Shown here one piece after another: positions 27,701 through 34,524 of a stretch of 64,000 bases of DNA. Position 1 is the stretch's first letter. Each line of letters opens with the position of its first letter. The notes under the pieces were generated by a model. The model was not told where the DNA came from and did no database searches. It saw only the letters and a program-made list of their open reading frames with translations. The position numbers and the translations under genes are program-made. Source of the stretch: Deltaproteobacteria bacterium (GTDB lineage: Bacteria > Myxococcota > Kuafuiibacteriia > Kuafuiibacteriales > Kuafuiibacteriaceae); contig JADJPE010000005.1 of NCBI GenBank assembly GCA_016713425.1, positions 6,360,501 to 6,424,500 on the forward strand, given 5' to 3'.

Positions 27701-28689
27701 TTTACGACGACGATCATCGAATGCTCGGAGAGTACGCTGGCGACGGAGCACTCATTCGCGAGATCATCTGGCTGGGCGACATGCCCGTCGCGACGGTCGC
27801 GCGTTCTTCCGTTGGTCCGATCTTGCAGTGGATTTCGACCGACCATCTGAATACACCACGGGCGTTGTTTGACGCGGGGGGGACAGTCGTTTGGTCATGG
27901 GACGGCGACCCGTTTGGCGCCGGAGCCATGCCGAACGAAGACCCCGACCACGATGGAGAATTCGTGACCTTCAACCTTAGGTTTCCGGGCCACTACTACG
28001 ACGAGGAGACTGGTTTTCATCAGAACGTCCTTCGGACCTACGACCCGCGACTCGGACGCTATCTAGAGCCCGACCCGATGTTGTTTCGGGAATCCATACA
28101 GCCCTATGGGTACGCCGCAAACAATCCCGTTCAAGTCATCGACCCGTTGGGTCTCGCGCCCGGGCAGAGCTTCAAAACGCAATGCGAGGGTGTCGTCGAT
28201 TTCGGTGATTACGTCCGCAACAACAAGAAGAATCTCGACGTCGAGTACTGCGCGTGCCTCAGGAAGACGGGGTCAAACGACTACCGCTACGACGACGTGA
28301 AGACCTCGAACTCCAACGCCAGTTGTACAAGCGATCCGACGTGCACCGGTGACGACAACGTATTCGTACATTCTCATCCGGGAAAAGGCGTGCCACCCTA
28401 CAACATCCTCCGAGAGCCCTTCTCCCCCGGCGATCAGGATTTTTGTCGCTGGCCACAAGCGCCAACGCCGCTTGGCCTCACGACGCCCGCGGGAGGCGCG
28501 TATATCATACGTCCTCCATCGTGCGACAAAACGTCGCTCGAAGTCTGCGCGACCCCGAACCTGAGCCCCAGCAACATCTCTCTGCCGCCCGGTCACCCTT
28601 CCGTCATGAACAAAGGTGGCCAGCTCGGGTACTACGACAAGAACGGAAAATGGCGGCCCGTGACCGACCCATTCTCATCCTGCAACTAG
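21775..28689 (+). CDS. RHS-repeat lipoprotein with C-terminal JAB/DUF4329-like domain
   Basis: A 2304-residue protein. The signal sequence has a lipobox-like SLAFGC; a GTG at 21808 would give a shorter leader. An Asp/Ser/Ala-rich linker follows, then a carboxypeptidase-regulatory-like beta domain (about 130-200, VRGQVRTGQGSPVPDVTVS), and from ~1100 an array of RHS/YD repeats (YDPLGRLSRTTEASG, YDAAGDRL). The RHS core ends at ~2090-2120 (GRYLEPDP, YGYAANNPVQVIDPLG), after which such proteins switch to a variable effector. Here the last ~180 residues carry Glu2157, HSHP (2199-2202) and SPGD (2217-2220), the E/HxHP/SxxD pattern of JAMM/DUF4329 metallopeptidase-like domains. The stop TAG is also the end of an IS630 remnant. 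Confidence 0.88.
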   Translation: MGSFVPAYIQPVRPQRLPSANPRALLFLSVSLAFGCGNESGPSSDGASPDASKVDATADAGVSPPGDGSLGSDAASSLDAASSLDAATSSDATAGEDAGHGLDGGGEAGPPPIVWEDDRSQPPPPLEAGRPYEFVEATRFVYEGDNPIQTGVLAGAVIPEEVAIVRGQVRTGQGSPVPDVTVSVLDHPEYGQSRTKADGIFEMAINGGSSATFVLSHPDFLSIYRQVTSTKNGWSWLPDVVLTELDYEVTQVDLSTLSAPVVAKGSTVQDGDGQRAARVLFRPGVSASMQLSDGTELPLSTISVRATEYTVGENGPTAMPADLPPSSMYTYAVEVTVDEAEAVGATSVVFSEPVPLYVDNFLNVPVGTIVPVGIYDRLCGCWIPSDNGRVLKLLSVNGDGRAVLDVDGTDQPASPERLAEPDLLITDDELQSIASEFAVGATFWRSPVQHFSPVDCNFPGGPPDGCNSSDPPCDPPDPDPDPDLEDPDPCEASGSIISCQQQGLRERIPIPGTPHALVYSSEHMPGYAPLRSMSFDLTGDTLPPDLRAVVLEVIVGGQRFHQRFLPEPNLSYTYRWDGRDAWNRAAVGDLQVTARIGYEYPVSYTAPARDAARAFAQRGGGTLDFNRETAAFTLFKGFTTEANAAALRGSAPANVQFGGWSIDNHHSLAPKAETIYRGDGTRLHLEDGVSRWQDEITASEVRLKAPVPGLENGVTTLNIGTCPLGVDASLRNESTLFFKVASPVSFGQKRLFWFSSATGEACRNHLFAKRANGDIEHVLGARQDCSAHLPFDEIPDTGLDAKSVCISEAVSVDEGPTGDLYVATRNPGRIYRVSKAGRIYHVAGAATGEYTDFTVGMDAKSAFLGKALVDIQVGADCTLYLADFCYVVRITPDGILHPYFGKHPNDLSSTPYVTVPDACFGHPFYPSDPTDFSPYSAHYTANMWIDEIELAADDTLFVGRNGTVYYIINKIDPRAGVSHITGVLNGGPPAVDGGNARQAWWYAGHLSGLAGGVLFVSEAGNNSGLYAIRDGKLEKRLSIAGSLGGVTVSPSGTAFAYAYSSYPPARLVRHLGETLKIPDSKSGRLLEFSFDGRHEASFGAVTGIREIAFAYDASGRLTEIADAQDNKTVVEWSQEEDAKPQAISAGSIRTELAFDSSGMLAEVRTPSGGSYRMEYDPGGLLTRFAQPDGQTSSLRYDEDGRLIEDLDATGEGWTLARGKLDSGGYGVTMTRPDGSRRIIAMESMGNKTTRLRTVNFDGSEIVQDSNAKTAKITYPTGSVLTTTLAPDPRFGAQAPYASRVEITDPTTQAQRVITTNRTVELVTPGDPASGLARQTDVVSVNGRILRSVFDATTRMSSSEDETGGLSTDIVRDPSGNIVTAGLRDLTTGGTRYATYRYDERNQLTGVDGPRTDISDAFELQYDASGNRTKIIDPVGNELRFVEFDAAGKPARVTGSNGLDASLEYTSAGELSKVTKNGRTTTISRDPAAATTRETDPTGHTWTLTQGGPYDEVTAVHAPTGEGVLMTQSASANTTEFRFVDGDDQVVTTQSTRYVRATSTMVASIGSEEILVQMHPIFGEPVAITRGGRTRSFDYDPLGRLSRTTEASGATRLRAYGADDSIIDTDAMGRSTTWVRGEFGDVVRVENSATGVTHFVYDANGDVLERTDGRGVSVLFSRDGQRRLTGATYPDDTIELGYDEPPHGAGHLTSMENNAVRIHIWHNVHGETVDTTETIDGIDFDVHYDRDPSGNAVQMDYPSGLSVFLTRDPAGRVVNIEAMLPDGAVRTEVLRNAAYLPFGPLSGYLLPSGVANARTFDAAYRPTRILMQGVTDWHYSYTDGVLTEISSTSGVVESFAHDEDLRLVSAQGLAYGTRAYTYDAAGDRLVATQGDGGGSGVTESYGYDAVTGRLTSVSSVTADIEYDAVGNTTRLRDLSLDYNGAGRLVSASGAFGNATYRYSPEGVRVSKTVNGTTHLFVYDDDHRMLGEYAGDGALIREIIWLGDMPVATVARSSVGPILQWISTDHLNTPRALFDAGGTVVWSWDGDPFGAGAMPNEDPDHDGEFVTFNLRFPGHYYDEETGFHQNVLRTYDPRLGRYLEPDPMLFRESIQPYGYAANNPVQVIDPLGLAPGQSFKTQCEGVVDFGDYVRNNKKNLDVEYCACLRKTGSNDYRYDDVKTSNSNASCTSDPTCTGDDNVFVHSHPGKGVPPYNILREPFSPGDQDFCRWPQAPTPLGLTTPAGGAYIIRPPSCDKTSLEVCATPNLSPSNISLPPGHPSVMNKGGQLGYYDKNGKWRPVTDPFSSCN

Positions 28690-29105
28690 ATGTGCGCGGT
28701 GCGAGTGGTAAGCCCCTTGTGCTGGGATCAAACCAGGGATCATTGTGCGGCGATCTTCTTCGGGGGGATCGCATGGCAGGAAGGTCGGTCGGCATCGTTC
28801 GAGTAAATCCGGCGCGGGACGTTGTGCCTGATGGCGAACTTCAACGTGGCGACCGGCAAGATCGTCAGCCCGTCCATCGGGCCGAGCCGGGCCGAGGCGG
28901 ACTTCACGGCCCACATCGACCGGACCATCGAGACTGATCCCGACGCGGGCTGGATCTTCGTGGCCGACCAGCTCGACACGCACGTCTCGGCGAGGCTCGT
29001 CGAGTTGATCGCGCGACGGTACGGAATCGAGGAGATCTCGGGATCAAGGGCAAGAGCGGGTTCCTGAAGTCCAAGACGAAAGGAATGGCACACGCGCGGC
29101 GTGTA
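28687..29105 (+). pseudogene. IS630-family transposase remnant
   Basis: Beginning at the TAG of the RHS gene, the sequence matches the IS end and leader seen at 4538 (TAGATGTGC, GGATCATTGTGCGGCGATCT, then MAGRSVG after GGGGGATCGC). It then jumps by deletion into the catalytic core in another frame: an in-frame TAA replaces the expected Tyr codon before IRRGTLCLMANFNVATG. ADFTAHIDRTIETDP and IFVADQLDTH (second catalytic Asp) follow. After a frame break, GIKGKSGFLKSK remains, and the element ends near 29105 without a right end. It is thus non-functional and fills most of the 437-base gap between the RHS and SDR genes. Confidence 0.8.
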
Positions 29106-29126
29106 GCTCGGGTCAACGAATTCTCC

Positions 29127-30071
29127 TCAACTCTTGTCGACCGTCATCTCTTCGCAAAGCTTCCACAACCCAAGTCGATCCGATTCTGTCTCCTTGGTCC
29201 TCTTCATGAGATGAGTCGAGGCCACCTTGCGATCAAACCAGAATCTTCCTGATTCAAGCCGGGCTGCCGGGGCCTTGGCCAGCCAGATGACCGTGTCGGC
29301 GCCCTGGGCAGGGGTGCGCAAACGGTTTCGCGTGAAGCGATAGAATCTTGGCAGCGCTTGCTCCACGCCAGGCGTGTTCACCCAGCCCGGGTGCATGGCC
29401 GCGACCAACGCACGATCGCCGAGGCGTTCAGCCCAGAGCTCGGAGAGAATGACCTGGGCTCTCTTCGCCTGCGCATAGGCCACCACACCGTCGAAGGGTC
29501 TTTCGTGCCAGGCGACATCGGTGAGGTCGAGACGTTGAGTGTACATGCCGCCAGAAGACACGAAGATGACGCGCGCGCCCGTGGCCAGGCGAGGGATGAG
29601 GCGCTTGGTGAGAAGAAACGGCCCCGCAACATGGGTTGCCCAAGTCGTCTCGAGGCCGTCTTCGGTCATGGTCCGCGTGGACAAGAGGGCGCCCGCGTTG
29701 TGGATCAGGACATCGATCCTTTCCCCCTGAAGGCGATCGGCGAGGTCGCAAACTGAGCGCAATCTCGCCATGTCGACGACCTCGACGTGCACCCGGTCAT
29801 GGCCTGCTTCGGCTTGGATGAGGCGCTTCGCCTCGAGCCCGCGTGCTTCACTGCGACACAAGAGCAGCACCGTTGCGTTCGATCGAGCGAGCGACAGCGC
29901 CGTCGCCTTTCCAATCCCCGAATTGGCGCCGGTGACGAGACAAACCTTGCCCGACAGGTCGACCGCACCATCATCCGGATCAAAGGCCGCTGCGTGTCGG
30001 TCGAATCCGGTTGCGTCGAACGCGTAGTAGATCGAGCGGTCGAGCAGGTGGTGGACGATGGACTTAAGCAC
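29127..30071 (-). CDS. Short-chain dehydrogenase/reductase (DHRS12-like SDR)
   Basis: A 314-residue SDR with the proposed GTG start at 30071 (GGGAG just upstream); the frame is open further, but the extra N-terminus is poor. The cofactor motif TGANSGIG lies at about 49-56 after DLSGKVCLV, NAGALLS follows, and the active site is SSGGMYT...YAQAKRAQ (YxxxK). The Rossmann core is preceded by ~40 residues (VHHLLDRSIYYAFDATGFDRHA) typical of the DHRS12-like subgroup. It should be an NAD(P)-dependent oxidoreductase, substrate unknown. The gene is convergent with the RHS gene and IS630 remnant. The 281 bases upstream hold no gene, only two short repeats (GGAGATCGCGAT). Confidence 0.88.
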   Translation of the reverse strand: MLKSIVHHLLDRSIYYAFDATGFDRHAAAFDPDDGAVDLSGKVCLVTGANSGIGKATALSLARSNATVLLLCRSEARGLEAKRLIQAEAGHDRVHVEVVDMARLRSVCDLADRLQGERIDVLIHNAGALLSTRTMTEDGLETTWATHVAGPFLLTKRLIPRLATGARVIFVSSGGMYTQRLDLTDVAWHERPFDGVVAYAQAKRAQVILSELWAERLGDRALVAAMHPGWVNTPGVEQALPRFYRFTRNRLRTPAQGADTVIWLAKAPAARLESGRFWFDRKVASTHLMKRTKETESDRLGLWKLCEEMTVDKS

Positions 30072-30352
30072 AGCGCTCCCGTTCGCGCCTGGGGCGACGC
30101 ACGCCAGCAAACCCCGCTGGTCGTGGAAGAGGCAACGGTGTCCGTTCAGATTTGCAGTGGAGATCGCGATGGAGATCGCGATGGAGCACGGCATTCTCGT
30201 ACGTGGAGCGGCCGCGGACGTTTCAGGCTATCCAATGATAACCCTATAACATCCAGCGCCTCTCCGGCAGCGTGCGCTTGGTCGCCGCACACGCTCGGGA
30301 CGCGTAGAAGACTTCGCTTCCGCCTTGCTCCGAAAGGTGCGATGAGGGCGCC

Positions 30353-31339
30353 ATGATTGTCGATGGGCTCCTGGTCCTCGTCGGTCTTGCACTTCTCGTC
30401 GCAGGCGGCGAGGCGTTGGTGCGCGGTGCCAGCGGCCTCGCGCTCCTTGCCCGCGTGACACCGGCCGTCATCGCCTTGACGATCGTAGCGGCGGGCACGT
30501 CGATGCCCGAGCTCGTCGTCTCGGTTCAGGCCGCATTCGAAGGCAGCCCGGGGCTCGCCGTCGGCAACGTCGTCGGCTCCAACATCTTCAACATCGGTGC
30601 GATTCTCGCTCTCACCGCGCTCGTCCGACCGCTCCGCATCCAGGGCAACACGATCCGCTTGGAGTGGCCAGTCATGATGCTGGCCGCGTTTCAGCTTCAC
30701 CTGCTCTCCCGTGACGGCTCGGTCGATCGACTCGAGGGCGGGTTTCTTTTGGGGGCGTTGGTGGCGTTCTCGGCCTACGCCGCTTGGCTCGGGCGCAAGG
30801 CCACGGCGCCCGTAGAACAAGCCGAGTTCGCGGAGGTCGCGACCGCGTCCTTCGGTCGAGTCGGGCGTGTCGCCTTGATCTTCAACCTCGCGGCCGTGGC
30901 GTTCGGGGTGGCGTTGCTTGCCGGCGGATCCACGGCGCTCGTTCGCGGCGCCGTTGGCATTGCGAGTGACTTCGGGGTCTCGGACGCCGTCATCGGACTG
31001 ACGATCGTTGCGGCCGGTACCAGTTCGCCGGAGCTGATCACATCTTTGATGGCCGCGCGGCGGGGACAGGACGACATCGCGATCGGGAACGTCGTCGGCT
31101 CCAACATCTTCAACGCGCTCGGCATCTTGGGGACGACAGCGCTCATCCAGCCGCTCCCGGTGCCCGCGGAGATCATCGCGCGGGACAACTGGTGGATGAT
31201 CGGTGCCTCTTTGCTCCTCTTCCCGCTGATGAAGTCCGGCATGCGCATCAATCGACTGGAGGCAGGCCTGCTGCTCGCGGGCTTCTGCACCTACATGGCC
31301 CTGCTCATCCGGGGGGCAAGCTTCGCGTCCACGAGCTGA
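30353..31339 (+). CDS. Calcium/sodium antiporter (CaCA family, YrbG-like)
   Basis: A 328-residue, ~10-TM protein with the two inverted alpha repeats that bind Ca2+/Na+ in this family: [16 protein letters not shown] with [11 protein letters not shown] in the first half, and [16 protein letters not shown] with [10 protein letters not shown] in the second. Between them is a short cytoplasmic loop (~residues 140-165) without a large regulatory domain, as in bacterial YrbG. It works in the inner membrane, probably exporting Ca2+ in exchange for Na+ or H+. The ATG at 30353 has GAGG just upstream. It is read divergently from the SDR gene, with its own upstream region. Confidence 0.93.
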   Translation: MIVDGLLVLVGLALLVAGGEALVRGASGLALLARVTPAVIALTIVAAGTSMPELVVSVQAAFEGSPGLAVGNVVGSNIFNIGAILALTALVRPLRIQGNTIRLEWPVMMLAAFQLHLLSRDGSVDRLEGGFLLGALVAFSAYAAWLGRKATAPVEQAEFAEVATASFGRVGRVALIFNLAAVAFGVALLAGGSTALVRGAVGIASDFGVSDAVIGLTIVAAGTSSPELITSLMAARRGQDDIAIGNVVGSNIFNALGILGTTALIQPLPVPAEIIARDNWWMIGASLLLFPLMKSGMRINRLEAGLLLAGFCTYMALLIRGASFASTS

Positions 31340-31421
31340 CGAATCAGCTCAGCCATCGGCGGAGCGACCGGACCGAAATTCTTGGTTGGTCGATCTGACC
31401 ACGAGGGCCTACGTTGGGTTC

Positions 31422-31961
31422 GTGAGTAAGGTACGCGTCTTTGTTGCGACATCGATCGACGGATTCATCGCCGGCCCCAACGATGAGCTCGACTGGCTCT
31501 CGGGTCGAGAAGGCGTCGAGGACACGTTCACGCCGTTCTTTCGCCAGATTGGCGCGCTGCTCATGGGACGCCGAACCTACGATGTGGTCAGCACATTCGA
31601 CGGACCTTGGCCTTACGAAGAGACACCGGTTCTTGTCGCCACCAACCGTCCGCTGAGCCCCGATAAGACCTCCGTCCGTCGAGCAACGGGAACGATTCAG
31701 GAAATGGTCGCCGACGCAAGACATCTCGCGAGCGGGCGTGATATCTACGTCGACGGCGGCGCACTCATTCGATCCGCGCTGGATGCAGACCTCGTCGACG
31801 AACTGACCATCACGTTGATCCCGGTCATTCTGGGCACCGGCGTCCCTCTGTTCGCCGGAACGAAACTGCGTCACACGCTGGATCTTCTCGGGACGCGACC
31901 GATCGGCGGGGGCCTGGTCGAGATCAGATACGCGCCACAGCCGACCCGCACTTCGCCATAA
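31422..31961 (+). CDS. Dihydrofolate reductase / RibD C-terminal-like protein
   Basis: A 179-residue protein. I set the start at GTG 31422, directly before KVRVFVATSIDGFIAG, the conserved N-terminus of the RibD-C/DHFR-like family (YyaP/YwjB type). Further motifs are ALLMGRRTYD, VATNRPL, IYVDGGALIRSAL and ITLIPVILGTGVPLFAG. The fold binds NADPH; the substrate in these stand-alone proteins is usually unknown. No folate or riboflavin genes surround it. Immediately after its stop a 20-copy 11-bp tandem array begins. Confidence 0.88.
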   Translation: MSKVRVFVATSIDGFIAGPNDELDWLSGREGVEDTFTPFFRQIGALLMGRRTYDVVSTFDGPWPYEETPVLVATNRPLSPDKTSVRRATGTIQEMVADARHLASGRDIYVDGGALIRSALDADLVDELTITLIPVILGTGVPLFAGTKLRHTLDLLGTRPIGGGLVEIRYAPQPTRTSP

Positions 31962-31978
31962 TGCACCGTTCGGCGCTC

Positions 31979-32203
31979 GCAAGCTCAGCGCAAACTCAGC
32001 GCAAGCTCAGCGCAAGCTCAGCGCAAGCTCAGCGCAAGCTCAGCGCAAGCTCAGCGCAAGCTCAGCGCAAGCTCAGCGCAAGCTCAGCGCAAGCTCAGCG
32101 CAAGCTCAGCGCAAGCTCAGCGCAAGCTCAGCGCAAGCTCAGCGCAAGCTCAGCGCAAGCTCAGCGCAAGCTCAGCGCAAGCTCAGCGCAAGCTCAGCGC
32201 AAG
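31979..32203. repeat. Tandem array of ~20 copies of an 11-bp unit
   Basis: The unit GCAAGCTCAGC is repeated head to tail about 20 times, almost perfectly. The second copy differs by one base (GCAAACTCAGC), and the array ends in a partial copy. It starts 18 bases after the stop of the RibD-like gene and ends ~83 bases before the PARG gene stop, so it lies between convergent genes. An 11-bp period keeps every unit on nearly the same face of the DNA helix. An ORF through it on the plus strand (31961-32605) is a by-product of the repeat. Confidence 0.97.
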
Positions 32204-32285
32204 CGCGAACAAGAGCAGATTCGATCCTCGACCGTCCAGGTAGCGAACCGTCCACCTTTTGGTGCAGGTCTACCTTGTGATCTTC

Positions 32286-33314
32286 TCATCCTCCAAGCAC
32301 ACGCCGAAAAGCGGAGAGGTTCGCCAAGCTTCGTCGACTGCCGGTGGGAATCGCAAAGACGACGCGCTCGAAGCACTCCGAAAAACGAGCCGAAAAGAGT
32401 GCGCGCTTTGCCGTTTGGGCGACGAGCTCGGGTTCGTTTCGAAACACCCCGCAGCCCCAAGCGCCGAGCAAGAGTATGCGATGGCTCGTCGCTTCAGCCA
32501 CGGCGAACACATTCGTCCAGCGGCGTTCGAAGGTTGCCTCAATCAATGCGCGATCGGCCGGTGCTTCCCGCTCGATCGCACCGAGATTCGGGGCCGGCGC
32601 TGTGATCACCGACGCAAGAAACGGCGCATCGAGCCATGCGCCACTCCCGTCGATCTTGAAGAATGGGACGTTGGGCGAAAAGATGAGGTGGTCTGAGTAC
32701 AAAGGCGATCGATGCGCACGATGAAACCGATAGTATTCTGGTTGGCGAAGCAGCGTTCGATACAAGCCACTCGAACGGCATAGATCTTCTTCTTGTGCTT
32801 TCGAGCCACCGAGAAAGCCACCGCCCGGATTGACCGCCGAGGCAAAATTCAAGAGCACGAGCCCACCATCAGCGGTCGCCAACGTCGCTGCAGCCTGCTG
32901 CGTCGTGGCATCGACGACCTCAATCGTTGTCCCGCGATTCAGCGCCCCCGTCCCCGACGCCCGCGACTGCCCCGACATCCCCGACATCCCCGACATCCCC
33001 GGCGTTGTTGTCGCCGTCCGCACACCCGGGACACCGGGCGCACTCAGTGAAGCCCGCGCTCTCTCCGCTCGCTCCGCTCCCGTCCGCACATCCTCGAGGT
33101 CGGGTCGACCAACACTCGCGGCCACGAGACGCGCAAGCGCCTCGGGTGTGAAGAGCTGCGTGCCCTGTTCGGATGCACGCTGCGCGTCTCCAATCGCCAC
33201 CGTCTTGCCGGCCGCGCTGACATAGGTGCCGCGATCCAGCGTCTGGAGGATCTCGAGCGCACTTCGGTCGGTCGCTTTGCGGTCGTCGTTCCATTCGCTC
33301 GGTTCGATCTTCAC
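32286..33314 (-). CDS. Microbial-type poly(ADP-ribose) glycohydrolase (DUF2263/TIGR02452)
   Basis: A 342-residue protein with the PARG catalytic signature NFASAVNPGGGFLGG...QEEDLCR: GGG at 164-166 and QEE at 174-176. It is followed by SSGLYRTL and a C-terminal macrodomain (VFAVAEATSHRILLLGAWGCGVF). Known bacterial and fungal members hydrolyse poly(ADP-ribose), so this one could reverse ADP-ribosylation or act on ADP-ribose derivatives. A Met-Ser-Gly repeat (~107-115) from a 9-bp DNA repeat lies in a variable loop before the catalytic core. The start is a GTG at 33314 with weak ribosome-binding signals. It is divergent from the type III cluster, with a 189-base AT-richer shared upstream region. 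Confidence 0.9.
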   Translation of the reverse strand: MKIEPSEWNDDRKATDRSALEILQTLDRGTYVSAAGKTVAIGDAQRASEQGTQLFTPEALARLVAASVGRPDLEDVRTGAERAERARASLSAPGVPGVRTATTTPGMSGMSGMSGQSRASGTGALNRGTTIEVVDATTQQAAATLATADGGLVLLNFASAVNPGGGFLGGSKAQEEDLCRSSGLYRTLLRQPEYYRFHRAHRSPLYSDHLIFSPNVPFFKIDGSGAWLDAPFLASVITAPAPNLGAIEREAPADRALIEATFERRWTNVFAVAEATSHRILLLGAWGCGVFRNEPELVAQTAKRALFSARFSECFERVVFAIPTGSRRSLANLSAFRRVLGG

Positions 33315-33503
33315 TGCGCTTCACTGTTGCGGGTCGGGCGCCCAAATTCAACGCGCTCTCGCCAAGGGACGCCCACGCAAGAACTCCGTTTTGGTTTGTG
33401 GTTTCAATCACTTAAAAAACAAGGCACCAAAACGCAACCGCCCGGCGATAATACCCATGGGAAGATTGTGCCCAGGCATCCGGCCAGGGCTTTGGAGTCG
33501 AGC

Positions 33504-34409
33504 GTGAGCAGAATTTGGGAATCCAACACCGACCGCCAGATCGAAGAGAGCAATGAGAAGAGGTTTCGCGAGAAGGTCGACCGCGAGAAACAGGACGTCG
33601 AAACCCAGCGAACTCGCGCCTTCGCGACGGTGATGTCAGAGAAGGGTCGGCGAGAGATGGCGGAGCACGCCGCACGCAGCCAGGAGCCCCAGCACGCACG
33701 CGCAAGCAAGAACGATGCATCCACCCTCCAGCGCATCCTCGAGCGAAGCCCGAAAGAAGGCGCTGAATTCGCCCGACGGGCGGCGCTGGCGCGAGCATCG
33801 AACCTGTCGCTCGACCGCACCCGCAAGAAGGACGCCGAAGCCGCGCAAGCATCGACGCTCGACCGCGCAGAGGCCGTTGAACAGGACCGCGAGCGCCAAG
33901 TGGGAATCGTCGAGGACGACGTCAGAGAGCGCGACGAGGGCGATGTCCTCAAGAGCGAAGACCGGACCGAAGAAAAACAAACCGAGCTTCGAAACGATCG
34001 CGTCGATGCGGACGGAAGCGGTCAGAACCAACGGCGTCACGGACGCCAGGACCAATCGTCTGACGACGGGCGACGCTCAGCACCCGAGACCCAAGGTGTC
34101 GGATCCGTCCGTGGTCCGCGCAAGGGGGCAGCGCCGGCGGCGATCCCACGCGCGGTCCTCGATGCGCTCGTCAAGCAGATCTCGGAAGCGGTGACGCCCG
34201 ACGGACGGTCGTCGCTCAAGCTCGAGCTGAAGGGCTCCGGGCTCGACGGGGTTACGCTCACCATCGCCGCGCATGATGGGCGCATCCAGTGCCAGTTCGA
34301 GGGATGCAACGACCGAACGCGAAAGATCCTCGAGCAAGGACGGGCCCGCCTCGCGCAAGGGCTGGCACATCGCGGCCTCAAGCTTGAGCGGCTCACGACG
34401 ACCGGCTGA
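33504..34409 (+). CDS. SctP/FliK-like export switch protein
   Basis: A 301-residue protein, GTG start with GGAG upstream. The N-terminal two thirds are almost entirely charged helix (Arg, Lys, Glu, Asp, Gln), with no hydrophobic core, like a ruler or soluble substrate-type protein. The last ~70 residues (SLKLELKGSGLDGVTLTI, then HDGRIQCQFEG and a basic helix) match the FliK/SctP C-terminal domain that interacts with FlhB/SctU to switch substrate class. It is the first gene of the type III cluster. The assignment relies on this C-terminal pattern and its position. The last codons and stop lie inside an 11-bp tandem repeat. Confidence 0.65.
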   Translation: MSRIWESNTDRQIEESNEKRFREKVDREKQDVETQRTRAFATVMSEKGRREMAEHAARSQEPQHARASKNDASTLQRILERSPKEGAEFARRAALARASNLSLDRTRKKDAEAAQASTLDRAEAVEQDRERQVGIVEDDVRERDEGDVLKSEDRTEEKQTELRNDRVDADGSGQNQRRHGRQDQSSDDGRRSAPETQGVGSVRGPRKGAAPAAIPRAVLDALVKQISEAVTPDGRSSLKLELKGSGLDGVTLTIAAHDGRIQCQFEGCNDRTRKILEQGRARLAQGLAHRGLKLERLTTTG

Positions 34410-34441
34410 CGACCGGCGGACGACCGGCTCACGACCGGGTG
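34398..34441. repeat. Four-copy 11-bp tandem repeat over the SctP-like stop codon
   Basis: ACGACCGGCTG-type units (11 bases) repeat four times with single-base changes, starting inside the last codons of the SctP-like gene, so the TGA stop is part of the repeat. Degenerate GGCCGGCGG pieces continue to about 34475. The unit length equals that of the array at 31979, but the sequence is unrelated. Confidence 0.75.
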
Positions 34442-34524
34442 ATCGGCGGATGGCCGGCGGCCAATGACCGGCCGGGCCAGCGCCGGATGAAAACCCCTTC
34501 TATGGAATGCGCCGCCGCACTTGA

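Noticed and set aside
30218..30250. Possible sigma-70 promoter (TTTCAG, 18-base gap, TATAAC) upstream of the antiporter gene
   Set aside because: The -35 match is poor and one hit in a short AT-richer stretch is not enough to call it.
31979..32203. Possible CRISPR array
   Set aside because: The units are contiguous 11-mers without spacers, and no cas genes are present.
31961..32605. 214-codon frame through the 11-bp array
   Set aside because: The repeat has no stop in three frames, so it creates an open frame automatically; the product is an 11-residue repeat followed by an antisense reading of the PARG gene.
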